Assembly (NCBI GenBank): GCA_937921865.1
Contig: CAKZWF010000003.1
Coordinates: forward strand, 1 to 64,000
DNA length: 64,000 nucleotides
Source: an uncultured Pseudomonadales bacterium
Lineage (GTDB): Bacteria; Pseudomonadota; Gammaproteobacteria; Pseudomonadales; Azotimanducaceae
Direction of reading: 5' to 3'
The notes under the pieces were generated by a model, which had not been told where the DNA came from, made no database searches, and saw only the letters and a program-made list of their open reading frames with translations. Made by a program: the position numbers and the translations under genes. Positions 49,521 through 58,946 of this stretch are shown one piece after another; the first letter of the stretch is position 1, and each line of letters opens with the position of its first letter.

Positions 49521-50951
49521 ATGACGATTGATGAAATTATCGACTCAGCGATGCGACCACTGGCAGACGCGGTCGCCGGTTTCATCTTTTACTCAGTTGA
49601 ACTGGGTGGTGCGCAAGTCCCCCTGATCGTGATCTGGCTGATTGGCGGCGGTGTGTTTTTCACCCTCTACCTTGGTTTCATCAATTTCCGCGGCTTCTCT
49701 CATGCCATCAGTCTGGTCAATGGACGCTTCGCGAAAGACGGTGATCCGGGGGAGATCTCGCAGTTCCAGGCATTAACCACTGCAGTATCCGGGACCGTCG
49801 GCATCGGCAACATCGCCGGTGTCGCCGTTGCCATATCGCTCGGCGGTCCGGGGGCAACGCTGTGGCTGATCATTGCCGGTCTGCTGGGCATGTCGACCAA
49901 ATGTGCTGAATGCACGCTTGGCGTCATGTACCGGAAAACCCACGACGATGGCTCTGTGTCGGGCGGGCCAATGTACTACCTGCAGCAGGGTCTGGCAGAA
50001 CGCAACATGCCGTCACTGGGGCGGGGACTTGGTCTGTTTTACGCCGCCGCAATGGTGATCGGCTGTCTGGGTATCGGCAATATGTTTCAGTCTAATCAGG
50101 CGGCCGCGATATTCATCGAAGTCACCGGTGGGACCGACAGCTTCTTCGCCGGCCGAGCCTGGTTGATCGGGCTGGCCCTGGCAATAGCTGTAGGCATTGT
50201 GATTGTTGGCGGCATCCGATCAATTGCCACCACGACAGCCAAACTGGTCCCCGCAATGGCACTGCTGTATACCCTGACCGCGCTGCTGATCCTTGCCCTG
50301 AACGCTGACAAACTACCCGGTGCGCTGGCGGCTATCTGGCATGGTGCCTGGTCGGCAGAAGGTATCAGCGGTGGTCTGGTTGGGGTGATGATCATCGGCT
50401 TTCGTCGTGCAGTATTCTCAAACGAAGCCGGCCTGGGCTCTGCGGCAATTGCGCATTCGACTGCCCGAACCAGCGAACCGGCCAGCGAAGGCTACGTGGC
50501 ATTGCTCGAACCCTTCATCGACACCGTAGTGGTCTGCACAATTACCGCGCTGGTGATTGTGACCACCGTTTATGATCCAGCCCTTGCTGCCAGCGGCATC
50601 AGTGGCATCGAGATGACTACCCAGGCATTTGCCAGCACCCTGGCCTGGACGCCGGTGCCGCTGTCGATTGCCGCCATTCTGTTTGCGTTTTCGACGATGG
50701 TTGCCTGGTCATACTATGGCTTGAAAGCCTTCACCTACCTGGTTGGACACCATCGCTGGGCAGACGTCGGATTCAAACTTTTTTTTCTGCTTTTTGTGGT
50801 CCTCGGCTCGAGTGTCCAACTGGGTGCGCTGGTGGATCTATCGGACGCGCTGGTCTTCGTAGTAGCCATTCCCAACCTGCTTGGCCTTTATCTGCTCGCA
50901 CCAACTCTGCGCAAGGAACTCAACAGCTATGAACAACGACGCAAAACCTGA
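49521..50951 (+). CDS. Alanine/glycine:cation symporter (AGCS family)
   Basis: A 476-residue symporter of about 10-11 helices. FQALTTAVSGTVGIGNIAGVAVAI, GPGATLWLIIAGLLGMSTK and VFSNEAGLGSAAIAHS are AGCS signatures. The ATG at 49521 has AGGGGA just upstream and is preferred to 49506. It imports Ala or Gly with Na+. Its end overlaps the next gene by 23 bp, which suggests a coupled operon. Confidence 0.93.
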   Translation: MTIDEIIDSAMRPLADAVAGFIFYSVELGGAQVPLIVIWLIGGGVFFTLYLGFINFRGFSHAISLVNGRFAKDGDPGEISQFQALTTAVSGTVGIGNIAGVAVAISLGGPGATLWLIIAGLLGMSTKCAECTLGVMYRKTHDDGSVSGGPMYYLQQGLAERNMPSLGRGLGLFYAAAMVIGCLGIGNMFQSNQAAAIFIEVTGGTDSFFAGRAWLIGLALAIAVGIVIVGGIRSIATTTAKLVPAMALLYTLTALLILALNADKLPGALAAIWHGAWSAEGISGGLVGVMIIGFRRAVFSNEAGLGSAAIAHSTARTSEPASEGYVALLEPFIDTVVVCTITALVIVTTVYDPALAASGISGIEMTTQAFASTLAWTPVPLSIAAILFAFSTMVAWSYYGLKAFTYLVGHHRWADVGFKLFFLLFVVLGSSVQLGALVDLSDALVFVVAIPNLLGLYLLAPTLRKELNSYEQRRKT

Positions 50952-52659
50952 GCAGTCTCGGTTCACTCACCTGAGCCAGCTATGTCTGATCTGGTTACTC
51001 GCCAGTGCGGCGCACGCGGCAACGGCACCCGCAGACCACATCTTCCTGGGCGATCACATCATCACAATGGCTGCGACGGCAACAACCTCTGAGCAAAAGC
51101 CAACTGCGCTGGCCATACACGGAGATCAGATCGTCTGGACCGGCGAGCGCAAAGATCATGGCAACTGGCTCGGCGCTGACACCGAAGTTCACGAACTCGG
51201 CGATCGCGCACTGCTGCCTGGCTTCATTGATGCGCACGGCCACCTGACCTACCTGGCAGCCACCCTGAAGTGGGCAAACCTGGCCTCTCCGCCCGTTGGC
51301 CAGGTTGTCGACATGAGCACACTGCAGGGCACGCTGGCCGACTACATCACCGAACAGGCAATACCGCCAGGTACCTGGGTGATCGGCAACGGCTACGACG
51401 ATTCCCTGCTGAAAGAACAGCGTCATCCCGATCGTGACGATCTCGACGCGGTCAGCAGCCAACATCCAATCGCGCTGATTCACGTTTCCGGGCATCTGAC
51501 GGCGGTTAATTCTGCCGCGCTGCGGACGGTGAACATCGACGCGGAAACGCTCGATCCGGCCGGGGGACATATCCGCAGGCGCCCCGGCAGCTCCGAGCCC
51601 AATGGCGTGCTCGAAGAAACAGCAACCTACCCGATTCGCGCCGTGATGCAGCAGCCGAGCGGCAATCCGATTACCGATATCGAGACAGCACTTAACGTCT
51701 ATGCAAGCAATGGCATCACCACCGCCCAGGATGGCGCAATCGGCGCTGGTGCGGCCGAACTGCTGAGCATGATGGATCGGGACCAATTGCTGACTCTCGA
51801 TGTGGTCATTTACCCCATCGTGGGCAGTCCGGCTCAGGACGTCCGTCTGGATTATCACTTCAGCCATTATCAAAACCGGCTGAAAGTTGGCGGCGTGAAA
51901 TTGATTCTGGATGGTTCACCGCAGGGTAAAACCGCCTATCTCAGCGCACCCTACGCGGTGTCGCCGCCGGGCCAGAACCAGGATTACCTGGGCTACCCCA
52001 CCCACACGGCAGCGGCCGTCGATGCCATGGTTGGTCACTACCTGAGTCACGACATCCCGGTCATCGCGCATGCTAACGGCGATGCGGCGGCGCAGATGCT
52101 GATCGATGCGGTTGCTGCTGCTGGAGCAACCGAACCGGTTGCCGACCACCGCACCGTGATGATTCACGCCCAGACAGTGCGCGAAGATCAGCTAGACCAG
52201 ATGGCTCGACTGGGCATCTTGCCCTCCTACTTTTCAGCACACACCTTCTACTGGGGTGATTGGCACCGCGATTCAGTGCTGGGTGTTGAACGCGCGCAAC
52301 GCATCAGCCCGACCCGTTCCAGTGCCGAACGTGGGATGCCGTTCACCGTGCACAACGATACCCCGATTGTTCCACCTGACATGCTGCGCCTGCTGTGGGC
52401 AACAACCAACCGGCTCACCCGCAGTGGGCAGGTTCTCGGCGCCAAGCAGCGGCTGAACACCTATGAAGCACTTGTCGCCATCACTCGCGATGCCGCATAT
52501 CAGTACTTTGAAGAAGATCGCAAAGGCACACTCGTGGCCGGCAAGCTGGCGGACCTGGTGGTGCTGTCCGGTAACCCTCTGGAACTCGACCACACCCGAC
52601 TGCTTGAGCTGGACGTGCTGGAGACCTGGTCTCACGGCACGCGGGTATTTGAACGCTGA
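50929..52659 (+). CDS. Exported YtcJ-like amidohydrolase
   Basis: A 576-residue amidohydrolase-3 protein. A signal peptide (hydrophobic run about 15-27, ending SAAHAA) is followed by the metal-binding LLPGFIDAHGHL. Later come VIAHANGDAAAQ and MIHAQTV. The C-terminal small beta-domain holds GKLADLVVLSGNPLEL. The start at 50929 has AAGGA upstream and lies inside the symporter gene. The family includes putative exoenzymes and formamidases; substrate unknown. Confidence 0.87.
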   Translation: MNNDAKPEQSRFTHLSQLCLIWLLASAAHAATAPADHIFLGDHIITMAATATTSEQKPTALAIHGDQIVWTGERKDHGNWLGADTEVHELGDRALLPGFIDAHGHLTYLAATLKWANLASPPVGQVVDMSTLQGTLADYITEQAIPPGTWVIGNGYDDSLLKEQRHPDRDDLDAVSSQHPIALIHVSGHLTAVNSAALRTVNIDAETLDPAGGHIRRRPGSSEPNGVLEETATYPIRAVMQQPSGNPITDIETALNVYASNGITTAQDGAIGAGAAELLSMMDRDQLLTLDVVIYPIVGSPAQDVRLDYHFSHYQNRLKVGGVKLILDGSPQGKTAYLSAPYAVSPPGQNQDYLGYPTHTAAAVDAMVGHYLSHDIPVIAHANGDAAAQMLIDAVAAAGATEPVADHRTVMIHAQTVREDQLDQMARLGILPSYFSAHTFYWGDWHRDSVLGVERAQRISPTRSSAERGMPFTVHNDTPIVPPDMLRLLWATTNRLTRSGQVLGAKQRLNTYEALVAITRDAAYQYFEEDRKGTLVAGKLADLVVLSGNPLELDHTRLLELDVLETWSHGTRVFER

Positions 52660-52702
52660 TATACTTCCGGCTTCACTTTTTTCGACCCGGCTAGTAACTG
52701 CA

Positions 52703-53572
52703 ATGGAAGGACCAACTTCACACTCCTATTTTTCCCAGCGGCTGCGTCTGCACTATGTCGATTGGGGTAATGAAGGTGCGCCACCGCTGCTGCTGGTCCA
52801 CGGTGGTCGTGACCATTGCCGGAACTGGGACTGGGTAGCTGAGGCACTGCGCGACGACTACCACATCATTGCCCCGGATCTGCGTGGTCATGGAGACTCT
52901 CAGTGGATGAAAGGCGGCAGCTATAACCACGTTGACTATGTCTACGACATTGCTCAGCTGCTGCACCAGACCAAGATGAATCCGGTGACAATTCTCAGCC
53001 ACTCACTGGGCGGTTCGATTTCACTGATGTATGCCGGGCTGTTTCCCGAAACGGTGACCAAACTGATATCGATTGAAGGCATGGGTCCACCGCCGGAGAT
53101 GATCAAAGATCGAATTAACGTTCCCATCGAAGATCGACTCCAGGCGTGGGTGGCGGATCTTCGCAAAGCTGCCGGGCGTATACCCCGGCGCTACGACTCG
53201 CTGGAAGCTGCCTACGAGCGCATGCAGACAGAAAATCCGCACCTCTCAGAAGCGCAGGCCCGGCATCTCACCATCCACGGCAGTAACCAGAACGAAGATG
53301 GCAGCTACAGCTGGAAGTTCGACAACTATGTCCGCACCTTCCCCGCCGTTGGCGTGCCATTCGAAGAACAGTATCGACTCTACAAACGCATCACCTGCCC
53401 GACTCTGCTGGTGCGGGGCACCGAATCCTGGGCTTCAGACCCGGAGCAGGACGGACGGGCGAAGAACTTTCAGAACGTCAAATCCGTGAACATCGAAGGC
53501 GCTGGGCACTGGGTGCACCACGATCAGCTGGATGTCTTTCTCGGTCACGTTCGCGAGTTTCTGGCCGAATAA
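52703..53572 (+). CDS. Alpha/beta-hydrolase
   Basis: A 289-residue hydrolase: LLLVHGGRDHCRNWDWVA, then PDLRGHGDSQWM and the nucleophile elbow LSHSLGGSIS. The catalytic His lies in GAGHWVHHD. ATG 52703 is preferred to the upstream opening, which overlaps the preceding gene in another frame. It lies 43 bp downstream of the YtcJ gene and 7 bp upstream of the fusion gene. It could be an epoxide hydrolase, esterase or haloalkane-type enzyme. Confidence 0.87.
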   Translation: MEGPTSHSYFSQRLRLHYVDWGNEGAPPLLLVHGGRDHCRNWDWVAEALRDDYHIIAPDLRGHGDSQWMKGGSYNHVDYVYDIAQLLHQTKMNPVTILSHSLGGSISLMYAGLFPETVTKLISIEGMGPPPEMIKDRINVPIEDRLQAWVADLRKAAGRIPRRYDSLEAAYERMQTENPHLSEAQARHLTIHGSNQNEDGSYSWKFDNYVRTFPAVGVPFEEQYRLYKRITCPTLLVRGTESWASDPEQDGRAKNFQNVKSVNIEGAGHWVHHDQLDVFLGHVREFLAE

Positions 53573-53579
53573 TTTCCTG

Positions 53580-54680
53580 ATGGCCTCCCGAGCAGCCATC
53601 CTGCATCAATCCCCCTGGCAGGGTGTTTTCATTATCACCGGCGGCGGCAGTGGCCTGCTGGCAGAAATGCTCTGTCAGCCAGGGGCTTCAGCAACCGTTC
53701 TGGAAGCCCGTGTGCCTTATGCCAGTGTTGCGCTTGAGCAACTGTTGGGTGCCAGACCAGATCAGGCCTGTTCCGCAGCAACCGCACGCGCGATGGCGAT
53801 GGTGGCGTTCCAGCGCGCCCTGGAGCTGACCTCTTTAGATACCAACGCTGCAGAAGAAGAACAGCTGCTGTTCGGACTCGGCTGCACGGCCAGCCTTGCG
53901 ACCAGCCGGGAAAAACGCGGCGCTCATCGCGCCCATGTGGCAATTCAAACCGCCACAATCACTTTCACTGTAGAGCTCTCATTGTCGGGAAATCGCGAGA
54001 GCGAAGAGCGGGTCCTGGTAGACGCACTGTGGCAGGCTCTTGATACGGTCCTCGAGCTGGGAATTCCGGATCTTGACCAACCCGGTGCAGCAACCCTGAT
54101 GACCGCGCAGCCGGACTGGCAGGCCCTGATTCTCGGAGACTCAAGCGCCCACCTGGTCGGCGAGCATGACGGCAAACTGCTGCTGCCGGGCGCATTCAAT
54201 CCTCTGCACGACGGCCATCGTCAGATGCTGACTATTGCCGAACGGCTGACCGGCCTGCCGGGCGGTTACGAGCTGTCTGTCGCCAACGTCGACAAACCGT
54301 TTTTAGACTATCAGGAAATCAGCCGACGGCTGGCTCAGTTCGAAGAACCGGTCTGGCTCACCCATCTACCAACGTTCATCGAAAAAGCCCGGCACTTTAC
54401 CGGAGCCAGATTTGTGGTTGGTATAGATACCCTGCTGCGTATTGCTGACGACGCCTACTACGCCAGCGAGAGCGCAATGCTGCAGGTGTTTGCCGAGTTC
54501 GCCGAGCTGGGCGCCGGCTTCGTGGTGTTTGGTCGCGACCTTGAGGCTGAGAACTTCAAGGTCCTGGACGACGTCCTCCACCAGCTTCCGACTTCGCTGA
54601 CAGATTTATGCACGGGTGTGGACGCTGCAACTTTCAGGGACTCAATCTCTTCTACAGAGCTGCGTCGAACGACCCGCTGA
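53580..54680 (+). CDS. CinA-like N-terminal domain fused to a nucleotidyltransferase
   Basis: A 366-residue two-domain protein. Residues 1-155 resemble the CinA C-terminal fold (FIITGGGSGLLAEMLCQPGAS, then VPYASVALEQLLG). Residues about 195-360 hold a HxGH-class nucleotidyltransferase domain (LLPGAFNPLHDGHRQML...) ending in the SSTELR motif, the counterpart of ISSTEIR in NadD. The combination matches, in my memory, an uncharacterised plant protein family (Arabidopsis At2g01220-like). The substrate nucleotide is unknown; a repair or salvage role on pyridine nucleotides is possible. It ends at the base before the convergent Fpg gene. Confidence 0.8.
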   Translation: MASRAAILHQSPWQGVFIITGGGSGLLAEMLCQPGASATVLEARVPYASVALEQLLGARPDQACSAATARAMAMVAFQRALELTSLDTNAAEEEQLLFGLGCTASLATSREKRGAHRAHVAIQTATITFTVELSLSGNRESEERVLVDALWQALDTVLELGIPDLDQPGAATLMTAQPDWQALILGDSSAHLVGEHDGKLLLPGAFNPLHDGHRQMLTIAERLTGLPGGYELSVANVDKPFLDYQEISRRLAQFEEPVWLTHLPTFIEKARHFTGARFVVGIDTLLRIADDAYYASESAMLQVFAEFAELGAGFVVFGRDLEAENFKVLDDVLHQLPTSLTDLCTGVDAATFRDSISSTELRRTTR

Positions 54681-55565
54681 CTACTCCAGATCTTCCAGAC
54701 GTTTTGGCCAGTTGTCTTTCAACAGCCTGGACAGTGAGCGATCAGCCAGCAGGCGCCCGCCGGTCTGGCAATGCGCACAATAGTTAGCTTCATTTTCCGC
54801 ATAGACAATTCTCTGCACCGGCGCGCCACAGTTGGGGCATGGCTGGCGATACTTACCATGCACGGCCATCTGGGGATGAAATGCGGTGACTTTGTTCGGG
54901 AACTTATCACCCGCCTGTGCGGACAGACGAACGGTCCACAGGGTCAGCACCTCGCGGCAGGCACGATAGAGTCGCTCCAGCTGGTCTTCGCTAAGCGATC
55001 TCGACAGCTTGAACGGCGACAGACCGGCTGAGAGCAGAATTTCATCTGAATAGGCGTTACCGATCCCCGCGAATACCCGCTGATCAGTGAGCGCCCGCTT
55101 GAGCGTATGGTTGGCAGCCTGCAATCTCTGCGAGAACGTCGTCAGATCGACATCCAGAACTTCGAGCCCACCCGGATCGAGCTCAGCCAGAGCTGATTCA
55201 CCTTGAACAAGACGAAGGGATGCCCGCTTCTTTTTACTGGCTTCAGTGAGAATCAGGGTGCCGGTCGAAAAATCGAATGCGGCCAGGCCAGCGCGCGCTG
55301 GCACCTTCGCGCCCGGCTCCGTCCAGCGAAACCGCCCGGCTACCATCAGATGAATAACCAGAAAATAGTCTCCTGTGAGCACCATCACCACCTGTTTGGC
55401 GAGACGGCGCACCCCGAGCACCTCCCGGCCAAGCAGATCTTCAACGGTGGGGGTGACTGTCCTCAACAGAAACGGGCTGTTGAGTCGGATCGATGTCAGA
55501 GTGGCGCCCTTCAGTCGGGCAGACAGATGCTCCAGATAAACTGTTAGGTCAGGCAGCTCAGGCAC
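54681..55565 (-). CDS. Fpg/Nei-family DNA glycosylase
   Basis: A 294-residue base-excision enzyme. The catalytic N-terminus is the MPELPDLTVYLE segment, with Pro as residue 2 and Glu as residue 3. The start is GTG 55565, which gives that terminus correctly and overlaps the MATE stop by 8 bp. GIGNAYSDEILL is the helix-two-turn-helix, and the zinc finger is C-x2-C...C-x2-C (CPNCGAPVQ... YCAHC). The protein has an extension of about 27 residues after the finger. The MATE transporter lies upstream in the same transcript. Confidence 0.92.
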   Translation of the reverse strand: MPELPDLTVYLEHLSARLKGATLTSIRLNSPFLLRTVTPTVEDLLGREVLGVRRLAKQVVMVLTGDYFLVIHLMVAGRFRWTEPGAKVPARAGLAAFDFSTGTLILTEASKKKRASLRLVQGESALAELDPGGLEVLDVDLTTFSQRLQAANHTLKRALTDQRVFAGIGNAYSDEILLSAGLSPFKLSRSLSEDQLERLYRACREVLTLWTVRLSAQAGDKFPNKVTAFHPQMAVHGKYRQPCPNCGAPVQRIVYAENEANYCAHCQTGGRLLADRSLSRLLKDNWPKRLEDLE

Positions 55566-56991
55566 TGGCCGGTGCTGTACTGATGATGGTTTTCCAGCGG
55601 CCACCGCGGAAACGCCAGACCAGCATCATGCCTTTCAGCAGATAATCACCCACCAGCGCGGAGTAAACCCAGACCACCGGCAAACCCATATAGGTCGCCA
55701 GCGCGGCAAGCCCGCAGCGCACCCCGATCAGTCCGGCAATTGTTGCCATCAGCGGGAATCGGGTATCACCAGCACCGCGCAATGCCCCACCAATCGCAAA
55801 CTCGATGGCCATCAGCGGCATGGACGCCCCCAGCAGATAAGTGAACTGCACCGTGTAAGTGACCGTGAGTTGCTCATCACCGAGGAAAAAGTAGGCGAGC
55901 TCGTTTGCATAGATGATCACCAGTACCCCGAGCGTGCCCATGGAAATCATTGCCATACCCATGGCGCGCCAGCCGGCGCGGGACGCACCGGCATGGTCAT
56001 TCGCACCTAACGCCTGGCCCACCAGGGTAGAACCGGCAATAGAGAAGCCGAACCCAACCGTCATACACACCATCAGCATATTGACGCCGATGTTGTAGGC
56101 GGCAAAAGCCTCGGTTCCATAGAAGTTGCCAATCAGCATCAGAAACGCAAAGAAGCCGATCTGAAAGACAATCTGTTCAACGGCTGCCGGGTAGCCGATG
56201 TCCAGCAATCGACGCAGACGCTCTTTGCGCCACCAGCCACCGCCGACGTGTTTGACCCGGAACTTCTGTTTTACCCACAGCACCATCAGCAGCAAAGCAC
56301 CGGCGGTGAAAGACAGCCCCGCCGCAACCGCCGCCCCGGCAACCCCCATCTCTGGAAATCCATGGTGACCGAACACAAACAGGTACAGCAGCGGCAGATT
56401 GAGGACATTCACTCCAGCGCTTATCCACAATGGTGTCCAGGCATCGCCAGAGGCACGCAGCGCGGCACCGAGAATGAAATTCACCGCGAACGCCACATTG
56501 AACAGACACAGCCAGCGAATATTGTCTGCGGCCATCTCCAGGGTGTGCTGATCAAGGCCGAAGACGCCGGCAATAGCCGGCGCAAAGAAGTAGCCGAGTA
56601 CCGTGACCAGCAGCGAAAAAGCCCCGGCCAGCACCAGCGACGCCATGGTCACCCGACTGGCTTCAGTGTAGTCACCGGCTCCCCAGGCTCGCGCAACCAG
56701 AGCCGTTGTCCCGGCGCTGACAGCCATCAGAACAGCCTGCATTGCAAAAAACACGCGTTGTCCGGCGCCGACGGCGGCAAGCGCCTGAGCACCCAGTTCG
56801 CCGATAAATTTGGTCTGTACCATGCCGACAATCGTGAACGACAGATTCCCGAGAATCGACGGAATGGCCAGTTGGGCAATAGTCGGGGTTTGAGTTTCGT
56901 CGGCAGCCGGTGACGCATAGTGCTCCAGCGCTTCAGCCGCATTCTCGTCAGCGATACTCGGATAATCTGAATCTTCGGAGCGGTTCGACAC
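55558..56991 (-). CDS. MATE-family efflux transporter
   Basis: A 477-residue, 12-helix transporter: LAIPSILGNLSFTIVGMVQTKFIGELG, then the second half RLLDIGYPAAVEQIVFQIGFFAF. Two homologous six-helix halves are clear. MATE pumps export cationic drugs or metabolites in exchange for Na+ or H+. The end overlaps the Fpg start by 8 bp. Upstream it is divergent from a crotonase, with a perfect palindrome (57094-57113) in the shared spacer. Confidence 0.92.
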   Translation of the reverse strand: MSNRSEDSDYPSIADENAAEALEHYASPAADETQTPTIAQLAIPSILGNLSFTIVGMVQTKFIGELGAQALAAVGAGQRVFFAMQAVLMAVSAGTTALVARAWGAGDYTEASRVTMASLVLAGAFSLLVTVLGYFFAPAIAGVFGLDQHTLEMAADNIRWLCLFNVAFAVNFILGAALRASGDAWTPLWISAGVNVLNLPLLYLFVFGHHGFPEMGVAGAAVAAGLSFTAGALLLMVLWVKQKFRVKHVGGGWWRKERLRRLLDIGYPAAVEQIVFQIGFFAFLMLIGNFYGTEAFAAYNIGVNMLMVCMTVGFGFSIAGSTLVGQALGANDHAGASRAGWRAMGMAMISMGTLGVLVIIYANELAYFFLGDEQLTVTYTVQFTYLLGASMPLMAIEFAIGGALRGAGDTRFPLMATIAGLIGVRCGLAALATYMGLPVVWVYSALVGDYLLKGMMLVWRFRGGRWKTIISTAPASA

Positions 56992-57093
56992 AGGGGTCCT
57001 TACTAAATTCGGCCTGCCAAAATTGGCCTGTTACAATTCCCGACAACGCAGTGGCGTCGTTCCCTGACTACGCACTCACGTCTACTCCAGGTA

Positions 57094-57113
57094 ACACAGA
57101 CATGTCTGTGTTT
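57094..57113. promoter_or_regulatory. Perfect 20-bp palindrome upstream of the crotonase/LLM/SDR operon
   Basis: AACACAGACATGTCTGTGTT is a perfect 20-bp palindrome (10-bp arms, no loop) that ends 71 bp before the crotonase ATG. A -10-like TACAAT (57032-57037) lies upstream, with a poor -35. The length and symmetry fit a dimeric repressor such as a TetR-family protein; no such gene is visible within the window. It may also control the divergent MATE gene (start 56991). Confidence 0.65.
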
Positions 57114-57184
57114 CACGGGGTCAGCGGCACTGCCAAACTGCGCGCACGCTTAAAGATGCGCCCACTAAGCACTCAAGGATACAG

Positions 57185-58003
57185 ATGACGAACCCTGTCT
57201 CTCCCAAAGACTACGCGGACCTCTCGGTTACCACCGAAAACTTCATTCGTACGGTGGAACTACAGCGTCCCCCGAACAACTTTTTCGACTACAACCTCAT
57301 CAGCCAGATTGCTGACGCTTTCGATAGCGCCGATGCGGACCCGGAATGTCGCGTCATCGTCCTCGCCGCAGCCGGCAAACACTTCTGTGCCGGCGCTAAT
57401 TTCGGCACCGGAAACAACGACAATACCGGAAACGATGAGTTTACCGAGGAAGGCTTCAAGAACACCACAGGAAAACTCTATCGCGAGGCTGCACGCCTGT
57501 TCGCCTGCCAGACACCCATCATCGGCGCCATCCACGGCGCTGCCATCGGCGGTGGACTCGGGCTGGCGCTGGTCCCGGATTTTCGGGTGGCCTGCCCGGA
57601 GGCGCGCTTTGCGGCCAACTTCACCAAACTGGGCATCCACCAGGGTTTCGGCATCTCGGTCACTCTGCCGCGAATTGTCGGCCAGCAGGCCGCTTCACTG
57701 ATGCTGCTGACCGGCCGCCGGATCAACGGCTCGCAAGCTGCTGAGATGGGGCTGGTCGACGTGCTGACCAGCCAGGACCGGGTCCGCGCAGAGGCGCTGC
57801 AACTGGCAGCAGAGATTGCCGCTAATGCTCCGCTGGCCATCACCTCGGTACGCGCAACGCTGCGCGGATCGCTGGCTGACGAAGTCCGCTCCGCCACTGA
57901 GCACGAACTCAAAGAACAGCAGTGGCTGAGGGCCACCGAAGATGCCGCAGAAGGCATCCGCTCGGTCGCCGAACGCCGCGCCGGCCAGTTTCAAGGTCGC
58001 TGA
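57185..58003 (+). CDS. Crotonase-fold protein with altered catalytic residues
   Basis: A 272-residue crotonase. The oxyanion loop (HFCAGANFGTG) is present. The first catalytic Glu position reads GGGLGLALVPDF (Gly), and the second reads TKLGIHQGFGISVT without Glu. Classical hydration is therefore unlikely; related crotonases do hydrolysis, decarboxylation or C-C cleavage. The ATG at 57185 directly precedes TNPVSPKDY. An F420-type oxidoreductase follows 40 bp later, in the same direction. Confidence 0.85.
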   Translation: MTNPVSPKDYADLSVTTENFIRTVELQRPPNNFFDYNLISQIADAFDSADADPECRVIVLAAAGKHFCAGANFGTGNNDNTGNDEFTEEGFKNTTGKLYREAARLFACQTPIIGAIHGAAIGGGLGLALVPDFRVACPEARFAANFTKLGIHQGFGISVTLPRIVGQQAASLMLLTGRRINGSQAAEMGLVDVLTSQDRVRAEALQLAAEIAANAPLAITSVRATLRGSLADEVRSATEHELKEQQWLRATEDAAEGIRSVAERRAGQFQGR

Positions 58004-58043
58004 AATTCATACCCAAAATTCATCACTGACGAGGAAAACCACA

Positions 58044-58946
58044 ATGAATACCGGAAAACTTGGCGTCTGGTACTTTTTCGACGGCTTGCCCGCACCTGTC
58101 GCTGCTGACGCAGCAAAGCGCATCGAAGCACTCGGCTACGGCACCCTGTGGATTCCCGAGACGGTTGGACGCGACCCGCTGGTCCATGCCGCCTGGCTGC
58201 TGGCAAATACCACGAAGCTGAACCTGGCCACCGGTATCGCCAACATTTATCACCGCGAACCGGGTGTGACGATGGCGGGTCAGAAAACCCTGGCCGAGCA
58301 GTCGGGCGGACGCTTCCTGCTGGGTCTGGGGGTATCCCACAAACCAATGGTTGAAGGCGTTCGTGGTCTTGAATACGGACCGCCGGTTGCCAGCATGCGC
58401 AAGTATCTGGAGGGCATGGCCACCGCACCCTACAATGGTGCTGCACCGGCGGAAGAACCGAAAACGGTCATTGCTGCACTGGGGCCAAAAATGCTGGAAC
58501 TGGCCCGCGATAAATGCGCAGGCGCTCACCCTTACTTCACCTCACCCGATCACACCGCTATGGCCCGGGAGATCCTCGGCCCTGAACCGATGCTGTGTGT
58601 TGAACAGAAGATTGTGCTTGAACCGGATGCAGACAAAGCCAGAGCCCTGGCCCGACCGGTGGCGTCGATTTATGCAGGCCTTCCGAACTATCGCAACAAC
58701 TGGCTGCGAATGGGTTTAGAAGAGTCAGACTTCGAAAACGGCGGTTCTGACAAGTTCATAGACACAACATTTGCGTGGGGCAACGTCAGCAAAATCAGTG
58801 AGCGAATCAAAGCGCACTTCGACGCCGGCGCATCACATGTATGTATTCAGCCGGTGAACCCGAACGGCCAGTTCGGCGCACTGCACTGGGAATCGCTCGA
58901 AGCCATAGCCAGCGAATTCAATCTGCAAGGCGACGGGCAATCATGA
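58044..58946 (+). CDS. LLM-class F420-dependent oxidoreductase
   Basis: A 300-residue luciferase-like TIM-barrel protein: KLGVWYFFDGLPAPVAADAAKRIEALGYGTLWIPE, then GRFLLGLGVSH and WLANTTK-type strand. The pattern matches a subfamily annotated as F420-dependent (TIGR03620-like, from memory). F420 is best known from actinobacteria; some proteobacteria also make it. It lies between a crotonase and an SDR and overlaps the SDR by 4 bp (ATGA). Flavin or F420 use cannot be settled from sequence alone. Confidence 0.85.
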   Translation: MNTGKLGVWYFFDGLPAPVAADAAKRIEALGYGTLWIPETVGRDPLVHAAWLLANTTKLNLATGIANIYHREPGVTMAGQKTLAEQSGGRFLLGLGVSHKPMVEGVRGLEYGPPVASMRKYLEGMATAPYNGAAPAEEPKTVIAALGPKMLELARDKCAGAHPYFTSPDHTAMAREILGPEPMLCVEQKIVLEPDADKARALARPVASIYAGLPNYRNNWLRMGLEESDFENGGSDKFIDTTFAWGNVSKISERIKAHFDAGASHVCIQPVNPNGQFGALHWESLEAIASEFNLQGDGQS

